Of a stretch of DNA of 64,000 nt, positions 26,550-37,510 are shown one piece after another (the stretch's first letter is position 1; every line of letters starts with the position of its first letter). Both the position numbers and the translations under genes were made by a program. The stretch is from Styela clava (lineage: Eukaryota > Chordata > Ascidiacea > Stolidobranchia > Styelidae): NCBI RefSeq assembly GCF_964204865.1, contig NC_135252.1:17815383-17879382 (forward strand). Reading direction: 5' to 3'. The notes under the pieces are model-generated. The model ran no database searches and was not told the DNA's origin. It was given only the letters and a program-made list of their open reading frames with translations.

Positions 26550-28389
26550 ACTTGTTTTCAATTGAGCATTACTAGATCGAAGGTGCTAATAACAAGGATA
26601 TCAAATACCACCAAGGACTTATTATAGATCAATTTGTTGTTATACGACTTCAAGTCTTGTTGGCGACCTTTGGTTCGAGTAGAAGATAATACCGCCGGAT
26701 AAAATCTAATCAAGCCAACGTATCATAGTAATGTAAGAAATTGGTTGCTAAATCTGCTTTTCCTTCGTGCCATATTGGAAAGAGAGAGAGTTTATTTCAT
26801 TTTGCCAAACCAAGAAACAACATACATATATAAGTATAATAAGTATAAGTTTATTTCGACTCCATAATCAGCAAAACAATAAAATGAATGCTAAAAATAA
26901 ATAAAAACTGATTATGAAATCAGGAGAGCGAACAAAGCCTTAGATAAGGTTTAAAACGTACAGAATGTATATAAGATGGAAGGTTTTGCCAAGAAGATGT
27001 GGTACGTGTTCACTCACCTAAAATAATTGAAATATTTCACACACCGGTATTGTAGCAAGTACATAAGGATAGTTACTGTGTATTTTAATATTTTCACCAC
27101 TTATTGTTAGTAGTGCATGTTATTTGCCTGAAACAAGGTCGTTGTCCCAATTCATTTCCTTTATGATATATTTCTCTCACTCAGTGTAGCTTGTCTTTGC
27201 CGTTATTTGTTAGTTAGAAATTTGGTTTCATCACATATACTTGCTTTAGGGGTTTCAAGTGTAATTCGTTATTTGGATCAATTCGATTGTGCAACTTTAC
27301 AATATAACATTTGGCATTCAATACATTGTGTGCTTTTTGACCTCTGAAGGAGTCAAGATCGGAGTTACACTCTGTTAACGTGTGTTCAATAACACGGGTG
27401 TGTGGACACGCAGATAGGGTCGAATCTTTGTTGCCCTATAGTATATAAAACTATCAAATAAACAGATGCTTTCGGTACATGACTGAAGAGATACGATATG
27501 ACCTTTAGGGGTCATCGGAGTCAGTTGCCACAAAGAAGAAAAACTGAAGTTGTCCGGTACAAAATTAAAGTCCGGCAATCAATATCCTCCATATTCTACA
27601 TCGCAATACAGTTTCTAAATAGCGCAATACGAAAATTTGAAAGGAAATTTCTTTTAAGGGGCAAACCGAGCAATAAACTATTTTAAACTGGACTCGCCAA
27701 ATTTCTGAGTTATATGATCTACTTATTCTACTAAATACTATAACAGCACAACTAATAAAGTAATACAAATAAATGCCGGTAAGTCCCACGGTATGTTAGT
27801 CGTTGGTCCCACTCAACGACTAACATACCGGTCCCACTATATAACTATATAATATTTTTGGCTTATATACCGCTGCTGTAGAGATGGCTTGATTCATCGA
27901 ATGATTCTGTTCCAAATAATATTTGTCAAATAATAAATCTCTCTCTCTCTTCAATCGGTATAAATATGCCTGTGACGAGGGGGTTAACAGGCCCTATAAT
28001 CCACCCTTTCATCCCAACCCAATACATTCAAATAAATTTGAAAATGGGCCATTAGGAAAAAACGTGCAGCTGAAAAATCTTTCTGCCCGGTCGACAAGTA
28101 GGGTGAGCTATTAAATTTACATTAAATCGCTCGTCGTTTGCAAAGGAGATACTGAACACATTGAGACGACACAGTTTGCTTTGTAACCATATGCATCGAG
28201 CTAGCGATGGACATAATGCAATTAGTTTATCTAAGATTCTAAGTCATGTATTGGTTTTGGGGTATTTAAAATTGATAGCAGTATTGGCGTAATCGAAAAA
28301 CCCCTAAAACTTCCAAGCTACCTAGTAGCAGTTTAAGCGAGAGTCTTTTGATGGTATATCTATAGGAGTATCTATTACCCTACACCAGT
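26550..28389. other. Intergenic, no gene recognised
   Basis: AT-rich sequence with a CT-dinucleotide run near 27940 and a perfect hairpin at 27790-27829. The short open frames do not resemble known proteins. Confidence 0.5.
27790..27829. repeat. Perfect 16-bp hairpin with 8-base loop
   Basis: GGTATGTTAGTCGTTG and CAACGACTAACATACC are exact reverse complements separated by GTCCCACT. GTCCCAC also occurs directly before the left arm (27783) and again just after the right arm (27831), giving three direct copies around the stem. No U-rich tail or flanking gene suggests a terminator. It may be a foldback-element remnant or an amplified palindrome. Confidence 0.85.
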
Positions 28390-28460
28390 GGTTCTTAAAG
28401 TTTTTGAGCCGCGCCCCCTTCGAAACATTTTACAGACATCGCGCCCCCCTTTTTGCTTTG
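28390..28460. mobile_element. Left end of a hAT-like element, partner end not found
   Basis: CAGTGGTTCTTAAAGTTTTT followed by GAGCCGCGCCCCC is a typical hAT-type TIR start. No matching right end or target duplication was found downstream, so the element is truncated, or its right end has decayed within the composite region to about 33300. Confidence 0.45.
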
Positions 28461-28952
28461 AAAAAATGCTTTTGTAATGGGCAGGTTAATTTATATTACC
28501 ATGGCGCTGTAAGTGTTGGTCTCATAGCGTCATTGCTCAGATTGTTTAGGCATAAAACGCATCGGAGTACAACTTCGCCATTCACAGTCGTATACGTATA
28601 AAGCCATACTCAAATACATTCTCCTTTTCCCGCTCAGTCTGCAATACCTGGTACAGCCAAACTAAGTTTTAGGTAAAACTAAACAAGCAATAAGTGTATG
28701 GTTTTTGCGCTTTAATGTATTTTCTGCCTAAATAATATTTTAAACAAGACACGTAAAACTTCAATCAATTGTTTACTTCATCACTATTGAACAATGCAAA
28801 AATTATTTACTGTGTGTTTAAAAAATGGGGTGTACTAGGGTATTGTGTATTGAACTACAGGTCCTTTCTCCTTGTTTACTTTCTATTCCGGATCCGTATG
28901 TGGCTGTTGCCACAAGGATGCGTGACTGAGATAGTATTATGAAGATAAATAA

Positions 28953-29115
28953 AAATAACATTATCTCTTTCCACGAAATATCAAGTATATTTATGAGCTT
29001 TCGTTAGATCATAGTCTAACTTCTTCAGATAAAACAAGATATGGCTTAATCAAATAGCGAATAATTCGCTCATAAATATACTTGATATTTCGTGGAAAGA
29101 GATTATATTATTTTT
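28953..29115. mobile_element. Palindromic MITE with ~44-bp arms
   Basis: The left arm (28953-28997) contains ATCTCTTTCCACGAAATATC. Its reverse complement recurs at 29069-29115 as GATATTTCGTGGAAAGAGAT. The ~70-bp centre contains GTTAGATCATAGTCTAAC, itself a small palindrome. It is a non-coding foldback element; the flanks do not give a clear target duplication. Confidence 0.8.
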
Positions 29116-30219
29116 GTTTAAAATACACAACAATTACAGATTTCTTGGTTGGCCTGACGTCTCCAAAATTCACTACCAATACCTTTGAACAACCACCAGG
29201 TTCAAAAATACAGTTTAAAAATTGTGAAGGAGTGCAAATGAGTTTGTGTACATTTTTAGCATAAAGAAAAGCAGTTCATTTTTTGATAGGTATTAGGCAT
29301 GTGAACTTTTCCCCGGCCTTTGACCGCTGGAAAATAAAGTCGCTAATAACGTTTGCAATTGAATTTTGTTTAAATCTCCGATTGTTTTCGTCAGCGTGAC
29401 ATGTTATTTAGGCGGTTCAAATATTTATTTCGGTGTTTATTCCCCCTGAATCAGGAAACGGTAAACACCGTGAGTTTTGTTTTGGGGTGGACCATGACAG
29501 TTTAAAAACTCTTTTTCTTAGACATTGCAAATCTCATAAATTCCTCGTGCCTGTAGTGTTCTAAGACTACCGACTTGAAATAAGTTTTACTCTGTTGGAT
29601 TTTATCGCACACTTAGGAATTTCTAGAACGGTGATATCTTAAAATTAATCGAGTGGCAGCATTGCGATGGAGCAGAGTGGGAGTTGCGGGGACAGCTCAT
29701 ATTGGTCTAATGCGCAAGAATACGGAACCAAATGTAATCGGGCACTTTGCTACACATTTTTATGTCCGCGGATTGCTGTTGTATTTTGGGTAAGTGGTGC
29801 TTTTATTTTATCGACGCAATCGCAGATTCAGTTTATCACAATTACATAAATAGAGTAACCATTTTAAATATGAATATAGATCATGGATTGAATATTTTAT
29901 TCAACAGAAAAACCATTACCGTACATAAAAGTCGGCTCTTTTTACGAGTGGCGTAATCTAGACTCGACGACTGACTCAGAAGCCGTACTGCGGGGATTTC
30001 GGGGCAATGAATATATATGTATTTTTGATTTACTAATATACTTTATATATTTTCATTATACTAAATTAAATATACTTTCCGGGATTTCATACCAGATCTT
30101 TCTAACAACGATAACGAATTCGCATAAGCACAATATATATATTTCAAAACTAAATATAATCGGGCAGTTGATGTCACATTATTATGTCTGCGGATTGGCG
30201 TGTTATTTTAGATCGGTAA

Positions 30220-32982
30220 TAGGCCGCGAGCCGAGGCCATTTATCTTTCAGTTTCGTAGCGCACATCAGGTAACTACCTGAAAATGATTTTAAAATGTTC
30301 CTTAGAAATTTAGTAACAAATATTGCCTTGTTCCCACTTCCAAAAGTTGCACGTTTTACAGAAAAGACGCTTTTACTACAATAAATATGTGTTACCATCT
30401 GTCCTATTTTCTCTGCTTTTCCGGTATCATGGGCCAATGAACGCAGACTTCTGCACGACGTAACAGTCAAGTTAGTCAGCTGTAGGTGGATCCCCAGTGG
30501 TCGGATGAATATCAGATGTACTCAACTGCTCGCTTTTGCGTTGAGTAGCCTTTCCATAGTTTTTTTCAGTTACCGGTAATATTAGTTCAGTTATTCTAAG
30601 GAGGTGTTGAAAAGTATAGGTAAGATATTAAACACTTGTATATCCTTGCCATAAATAGCAATTTTAGTTGAGCACTAGCTCATAAGACGTTGTTAAATAG
30701 GTACGGTAACTCCAAGGAAGGCTAGACCTAGAATAATACCGGTATGTCACAAACAACGATATTTTCTGGCTTGCATGAAATGTTTATGATTAATTTAATG
30801 ACTCTTTTTGACTATTCAGCAGACTTATACTACTATATAGGCCACAGCATATTTGGAAATAGAAATGAATGGCTGTTTCTGTAATGCACGGTTGTGTGAA
30901 AGAGAAGAAATTAATCAATTTTACTAACGTCGGTTGGTCTAAATCTAAATTCATAGAGTCGACAAGAACCTGGGAAGCAATGATAAGTTATGCCGGAGTG
31001 GAAAGAAAGGTAGCATTGGAAATGATTGAGAGGTGAGAAATGAAGTTGTAGACAAACAGTTGATGTTTCAAAATATAGTCTATAGTCCATACTCATACTG
31101 TCATAGGACATTTCAGACTGTGATATATCAAAATTTAGTGTAGATATAGTCTAGTAATGGTATGCAAACACTGCTGGACTGTAGAACATGCAATGAGCAT
31201 ATATACGCTCATTTAGTACATCAGATAAAATGCATTATGTATTCAAGGTATTAGTTAGTATTTAGGGGTATTTTTAAAATCATGCCGCTCCGAATATTAT
31301 TTTCTTCCTTATTTTAGATACTGTACTACAAAAGAAAACGGCAATGTTCCACCAATCCGACCTAACGATTTTCAATTCATTTTTTTCCCTCGACTATGAA
31401 GATCTTTCGAGGTTAACGAGGTATTAATAAATAAAGCTGAGGAATTTGAAAAGGATATGAAGAATGTAAATGATACCAGGGCACGTCTATTTAACACTGT
31501 CAAACATAAGGATTATACTCTCCACCCAACAATGATTCACTGAAGAAGCATGTGGCCCTCAAATCAGTTCTTGAGTTGGCAAACTGCAAAGAAAAATAGT
31601 CAAAATAATTTATGAAAGTGTGCCAAAATCAACTTAAATTGCACAGATTTTTGTTTTTGTATTGACTGCAGAAATCACAGTACACCTATAGAGGAAAAGT
31701 TGATTTTTGAGACAGTGGATCTCGAAAACAATTCAGAAGAAAGTGAATTAGATATTACAGTTGATTTAATAAGTATCATACATTTGTTTTTTTTTTCGGA
31801 CATTTGTTAGTGTCGTAGTCCTGTTTCTAGAAATATTATTGCCTTTGTTCAAATACATAACCACATAAACTAAAAAAAGATTAATTGTAAATTGTAATAT
31901 TTCTGTTCACTATGTTATGTACATATTGTACATTCATTTAATTTTCTTGAGTTTTGCGGTAAATTTCTAAGTGAGAAATAACTGATTTATTTGTGTTTTC
32001 GTGCTCACGATGTTAATTTGTTACAACATTGCTTAAAAATAAATACGTTTGATACTTGATAGCTTCTATAAAATGGATGTAGCTTTTTATGCTGTTCTTG
32101 TTGTAAACTGCTTGTGGTTATTACATAAAATTTATTCTCAAATGTGAATCAGCGTTGTTGGTGTCGCTGCTTTCGAGGTCACTCCCGACTCCTGTCACAC
32201 AATTAAAGTATTTTTTGTTGTTGGTTACATGTATGCCATATTTTTCGTAATCTACCTAATAAATTATGATTGACTGAGGAAGTCCGATTTTGGTCAGGCA
32301 AAACATTACAGGAATACATTTGTGTTAGTGTGCTGTAGGGCTCTCGAATTGTATAGTTCTTATGTATGCGTTGTAAACTTATGGTTATTGAATTTCCGGG
32401 AACCTCTTATATTCAATTTCGCACCAGGATTGTGGAACAAGCTGTAATGCGTTCATTATGTTCGTTTTCACACAAAACTGAAGAATTTATTTAGTTACCA
32501 GATGTGCGCTACGAAACTCATTTTCTGGGCGTTTTCATGGTTTCGTCTCACGGCCCATATCCGTGGTAAGGATCTACAAGTGTTTAATAATTTACTTATA
32601 CATTTTTCAACAACGTCTTAGCATAACTTAACTAATAATAACTAAACAGGGCTATGGAAAGCCTGCCCAACTCAGCGCAAGGTCGAGCAGAAATAACTAA
32701 TATTCATCCGCTCGCTAACAGCTGGTTTAATTCAATTGTTACGTCATGCAGAAGTCATTGTTCAGTGCCGAAAATGTAGAGAATATAGGACAGATCGTAG
32801 CACATATTTCTTGTAGTAAAAGCGTCTTTTCCGTAAAACGTGCAACTTTTGGAAGTGGGAACAAGGCAATATTTGTTACTAAATTTTTAAGGAACATTTT
32901 AAAATCATTTTCAGGTAGTTACCTGATGTGCGCTACGAAACTCACTTTCTAGGCGTTTTTCAGGGCCTCGGCTCGCGGCCTA
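30220..32982. mobile_element. 2.76-kb DNA transposon with ~430-bp TIRs and TAA duplication
   Basis: The ends TAGGCCGCGAGCCGAGGCC and its complement GGCCTCGGCTCGCGGCCTA are perfect inverted repeats. Imperfect inverted similarity extends inward about 430 bp on each side (30220-30660 and 32560-32982), including opposing copies of a frame encoding SVFSVKRATFGSGNKAIF. TAA is duplicated at 30217-30219 and 32983-32985, compatible with PIF/Harbinger-type TWA targets. No intact transposase remains. The best internal open segment is 31409-31543 (45 codons, ..KAEEFEKDMKNVNDTRARLF..). Superfamily assignment is inference from the 3-bp duplication. Confidence 0.82.
31409..31543 (+). pseudogene. Coding-like relic inside the 2.76-kb transposon
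   Basis: A 45-codon open segment, EVNEVLINKAEEFEKDMKNV.. to ..LHPTMIH, then a stop. It is preceded one frame away by DLTIFNSFFSLDYEDLSR. This looks like a frameshifted piece of a former element-encoded protein. I do not recognise the family. Confidence 0.3.
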
Positions 32983-33299
32983 TAATGAGTCGCCGCAACC
33001 GCGAGTTACCTTGAACACAAATGAAGTAAAATAGCGCGATATTTTTAATTGTTGTAGTTGTCACAGATTGAATATTACGAGACAGAATAATTTATTATAG
33101 TATATATATATATACTATAAAAAAAAATTTTAACGAACGCGGAGACCGTTTCAGGAGACGTTGCATGGAAATTTCTGATTCCATTTTGTGAACTCTGACA
33201 TTGATTTCGCTGCGTTGGTACATCTCAGCCTCGCTAAACGAGCGATGCCATTTTGGTCGAGTGAAATATTTTTCCCCACCAGTAAAAATCAATCGTGTA

Positions 33300-34750
33300 C
33301 AAATTACAAAAAAAAGTTTCAGTCTACCAGGATAAGTCGCGGGGAACCAAAACCATCATGCTAGGGCCTTGAATAAATGGGATTTTTAATAATTGCGACA
33401 TGATCACATAGCGATCCATGCACTCTCACCCCTTTTTCAGTTTTAGTCGGGTAAGTTTAACTAAAGTTCCGCGAGCATGGCATGTGAATGCTTATTTTTT
33501 CGATAGCAAATAACAAAGAGCGATTAAGTCAGATAATTCGTACAAGTGGTGCAGTCAAAACAGTGCGTGCATGATCTGCCCAGTATACGACGACAAAGCG
33601 TCGGATCATGCTGATCATGATGTTCAGTTTAAATCTCATCATTAGCATTGAAGCACATCCCGCAACATTAGCGTCGACAAAAATGCGGATATAACCGATC
33701 CTCACAACAGCAGAGATGCTCACAACACAGCGACGAAAGAACAGAATATTTTAAAACTTCCCCTGGAGGTAACATTTTGGATACGCTTGGCTACGCGGAA
33801 GCACGTGACCTACGGGCACGCCTCTTTAAAATCACTTTATAGCAGAAAAAGTGTTGTTGAAGGTTTTTTGGTTTTTATAAATTAAATATTTTGTACAGCA
33901 TTTTATTATTTTCAGCAAAATGAACAAACTGTAATAATATATGTTAGAAAAATAGACAAGGTCTAGAGTTCTACTTACTAGCGCGGATGAACATGACACG
34001 TGATCGGGTGTGCTGAGTCATAAAAGCGAGCGTTAGTTCCTGTTGCCACAAAGCAAAAATTGAATTCCTGGTTCGTTGAGTTGTAACTGCGTTTAGCGTT
34101 ATCTTATCAGGTGTTTTATTAAGTTATTGTGCTCGATAGCTTTATTTTCTGCTCAAGATGTACGTGTGTGTTTAGGATAGATTTTACTGAAATGTTTGAT
34201 TGAGTGTTTGATATCCCTCACTGACAGCAGAAACGTTTCAAACAATAGACTTTTATTATGTGGTCGTGTAGCGGGGTTGGTGGCGTTCCTGTTATCAGGA
34301 AATTATATGTTTATTTCGTGATTGTATTCATTTTGTGACTTTGAAATAAGCCTTTTTGGGAGGGATGCTGCAAAACTATACCGTACTTACTTTCTCTTTG
34401 CTTCTTTCACCTTCGACGCAGCGATAAGCGTCACCTTCGAATGAATCGATCGTGTGACGTCATCCAAATAAACAAGCGGAGCCATTTCGCGTAAAGGGCG
34501 GAGCTACGTACTCTAGCTACGAGTCGCAGTTCTTACCACTTCATCGCAGCTCCTGCCACCAACGTACCGAGTCTCTGGCCATGATTTATGGCGCTATTAC
34601 TGGTATATTCACAAAGTTACATGGGTTATATATCAGATTTTAGTTTATCATGCCAAATTATATCTACTTAAACCTGAAACCTAACCCAAAATCCAATAAA
34701 ACTGTACCGTATCTATTAAAAAAATGCTACAACTTACCCAATATTTGTTG
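33300..34750. other. Intergenic, no gene recognised
   Basis: No coding exon supported. TGACGTCATCC (CRE-like) at about 34456 and a GC-richer stretch with AAGGGCGGAGC near 34490-34560 could be promoter material for a downstream transcript. This is weak, because the next recognised gene starts 3 kb away. Confidence 0.35.
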
Positions 34751-34760
34751 CCATCAGGGG

Positions 34761-35230
34761 CAGCCCTGGGGTCTAGTATAGTACCACAAGTACTTCCAGT
34801 GGGTGTAGCATAACGATTTTTGCATATGTTATTCCTAACCCTCACCTGACTACCGGTATGCCATCCAAAAATTACGTCACTACGACGTCACCATCACGTC
34901 ATAGGGATTGCCAAAGTATAATTACGATCGCCCGAAATGGCATCTGCGCCGCCGATAAGAACTTGCTAAAGCCGGCGATCTCTCTCCTATCGTGATCGTT
35001 GCGACGAGAAAACGAGAGAAATAGCTTGCTCGATTTCGGGTTATCCTCTGCGCGTTTTGGACGACCATCCACATACTTCGGTGGGCCTTATAACGCTACT
35101 GTGACGTCGGAATGACATAATTTTTCGGTGACGTAGTCAGGTGGGGGTTAGGATTGACATATGCAAAAATTGTTGAGCCAGGCCAACTAGAAGTGGATGT
35201 GGTACTAAACTATACCAGACCCCAGCCCTG
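34761..35230. mobile_element. Inverted-repeat MITE with ~100-bp arms
   Basis: The left arm CAGCCCTGGGGTCTAGTATA pairs with the right arm TATACCAGACCCCAGCCCTG. Further inward TTTTTGCATATG, CCTAACCCTCACCTGACTAC and their complements CATATGCAAAAATT and GTAGTCAGGTGGGGGTTAGG pair too. The interior holds several CACGTCA/TGACGTC motifs on both strands. No clear target duplication was found. Confidence 0.8.
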
Positions 35231-35309
35231 TACCGCCAACCTGTAGTGGTTATGGCAGCAAAATTTTACCCACAATTAGTTTTCAATTTGCTGCCGTAGT
35301 AACGGCAGC

Positions 35310-35959
35310 CCAGTCTGGATTTCATGGCCTTTTCGAACGAGAAATCGGGCGTGCAATCAGAAATTCCCGCGTGCAAATAAGAATTTCTGGCGTGCAATTA
35401 TAGCTCACGGCGTGCAAAACAACTGCGCCCGCTAAACTGATTTCGAACTAAGATCTGAAGATACCTCTCAATACATCCGCGTAAAAATAAGTTGGATCAT
35501 AGCAAAAATGGACGTTTGACCTTTGACCCCCAAAACATCATTTCTATATTTTGTCACTAATTTTGAGAGTGTTTGTGCGACTTTAGATACCGGTACTGTT
35601 CAGTACATCCGTGTAAAATTATTGTATTAAAAATACGCTGAATCAGAGCCATAACTGGCCAGCGTCGGTGAGGAGGCGATTTTTCTCACGGGATTCCTAT
35701 CATTCAACACGATATGGTGATTTTTGCTTCGCATTTTTCGATCAGGCCAAATCTTGCAAGCAAGTATTAGTCGACAATTGTGAAGTTATAATTTTTTGGC
35801 ATCTTTATATTACTAGATTATTGATTTAAAAACTATTTAAACCGATTTACATTGGCGAGCAATTGCAAATTTTCGGCGTGCAAAATTGAATTCGCTCGCG
35901 TGCATTTTTGTGGAGCGCTAGCGCCCTCGGGCGTGCATCTGCCATGGAATCCAGTCTGG
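35310..35959. mobile_element. hAT-like MITE (650 bp) with GCGTGCAA subterminal repeats
   Basis: The left end CCAGTCTGGATTTCATGGC matches the reverse complement of the right end, CCAGACTGGATTCCATGGC. Perfect 8-bp duplications ACGGCAGC are at 35302-35309 and 35960-35967. CGTGCAA/CGTGCA motifs recur four times within about 70 bp near the left end (35349-35420) and three times near the right end (35875-35940). These are probably transposase-binding sites. It has no coding capacity. Confidence 0.88.
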
Positions 35960-36084
35960 ACGGCAGCTTGCCGTTGGTTTGTGGCAGCTAAAAGGTCGCA
36001 ATGAATTTGGCCATGGTTTTGCGACTGCTTCAGACGCCACGAAATACCTAAAACTACACTTGCTAGCTACAGTAACGGTTATTA

Positions 36085-36366
36085 CTTATCGATCTTTAGA
36101 TCGGTAAGTATGTTGATAGGCATTTGTTTGTCTGTTAGATGCACGTGATATCTCACGAAGGCGTGGTCGAATCTGCTCCAAATTTTGCATGTGCATTCAT
36201 CATATCTCGGTCCAGAAGCCTATCGATTTTGGATGAATTATGTCGTATAATTAGCGAGTTATTAATTAATTAGTGATGGGGCACACGGTGTCACTATCGA
36301 ATCATGAATCGAAACCGCATTTTCGATCGTTAAGTCTTCGGTCTCAGACCGATATTCTCATTTCAG
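36085..36366. repeat. Interspersed repeat, copy 1 of a ~285-bp family
   Basis: Starts TTATCGAT..ATCGGTAAGTATGTTGATA and includes GCATTTGTTTGTCTGTTAG, GAATCTGCTCCAAATTTTGC and AGTGATGGGGCACACGGTGT. It is strongly similar along its length to 50880-51166. It is non-coding; the ends are approximate. Confidence 0.75.
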
Positions 36367-36653
36367 CATTGCTGGGATACCCAATCTTTCTAAAAAAATT
36401 TGTAAGTCAAATAACTGAAATATCAAAATGATATGCTGGATATGACTAAATGATATGACTGCTACTGTATCTAATGAAACCGTAGTGTAGGACAAATGGG
36501 GACGGACAAATATCCTAATACAGTTTAAATCAAATGTTTAAAAAATTCAATCCAAAGTGCAAAGTTGGTAAACTGGTGTTTATAGCATCAAATTCTTTTA
36601 GGATGTACTTATAATAAGATGATCGCCCATCTAACACTTATAATGCAATTCCA

Positions 36654-36875
36654 CTATTTTATCTCCTTGATCAGTTCGTTACTGGTACACATGCTGCAAT
36701 CAGGGTTGTCTAAAACAATTTGAATATCAGAGTATTCATACTTTTTCAGGTAATTTTGAATAATAACGATTTTCTGCGCTTTGTGACATGTTGAGATGAC
36801 AAAATATAATTGGAACTTTGATTGTTCGGTATCTTCTTGGGAGGCATTAGTTATTCCATTGTATATTGTATGCAA
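36654..36875 (-). CDS. Possible terminal exon of an unrecognised minus-strand gene
   Basis: A 73-codon open frame, about 0.6 kb upstream of and divergent from the KMT5 gene. Its sequence, FVISTCHKAQKIVIIQNYLK followed by YSDIQIVLDNPDCSMCTSNE, is of more balanced composition than random frames here. There is no recognised domain, no clear acceptor and no poly(A) signal close by, so it may be spurious. Confidence 0.2.
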   Translation of the reverse strand: MHTIYNGITNASQEDTEQSKFQLYFVISTCHKAQKIVIIQNYLKKYEYSDIQIVLDNPDCSMCTSNELIKEIK

Positions 36876-37510
36876 ATTCCTTCATACACTACGAAGTGCT
36901 ATCATTTAATTTTATAATATGTTCAATATTTCATATTCGAAAAAAAAATAATTTTGAATGTATTCGAAATAGTGAATTATTAGGTATTGGTCATCCCTGG
37001 CTGCAATTTTCAAAACTGCGTTTTTACTTGCCCTCGTGCCATAGATAATTACCGTAAGTGATTTAGGTTGTTCCTCCCACAAAAATTTACAGTTTTCAGT
37101 CTACGTTTCCTGCTCTGACTGTTGTTTGAACCAAATTTTTTAAGTCAATGCCTCAAGTTAAAATGCATGTTCTAGAAAATGCAAAATGTGATTTATCTTT
37201 TAGAGAATTCTGATATAAGAAAATGGCTGGTGAAAAGGTTAATTGATCAGCAATTAGGTACTCGTATATCTTCATGCATTCATTCTCTATAAAATTTGAG
37301 GCAGAGAACCCTCTCAGCATTCGGCGATCATGTTTTATTCTTTGGACCGGTTAACCAATTGCCATTATTTTCATAGGTAATATGCTAATAAACGGCATGA
37401 TTTCATTTCTTATCAAATTTGTTAAAGTTATTGATACCGTCATTATAAAATATTTGCTATGTTTTTCATTATCAGAGTTCCATAAATTATTTGTTTATTT
37501 AACATTGACG

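Larger units (their letters stand above)
29460..33200. mobile_element. Older hAT-related element, interrupted by a later insertion
   Basis: Blocks here match, in the same order, the interior of the complete element at 44891-46375. They include GTGAGTTTTGTTTTGGGG with a TTTAAAAACTC block, ATAATCGGGCACTTT-like, TGTATTTTTGATTTACTAATA, ACATTATTATGT(C/A), CGCGAGTTA(C/T)C and AAAGTCGGCTCTTTT. The match resumes after 32986, so the 30220-32982 element was inserted into it. Its exact ends are unclear. Confidence 0.65.

Noticed and set aside
30174-30470. 98-codon frame sharing SVFSVKRATFGSGNKAIF with 32746-32952
   Set aside because: The two frames are the opposing TIR arms of one transposon, so similarity reflects the inverted repeat rather than a duplicated gene.
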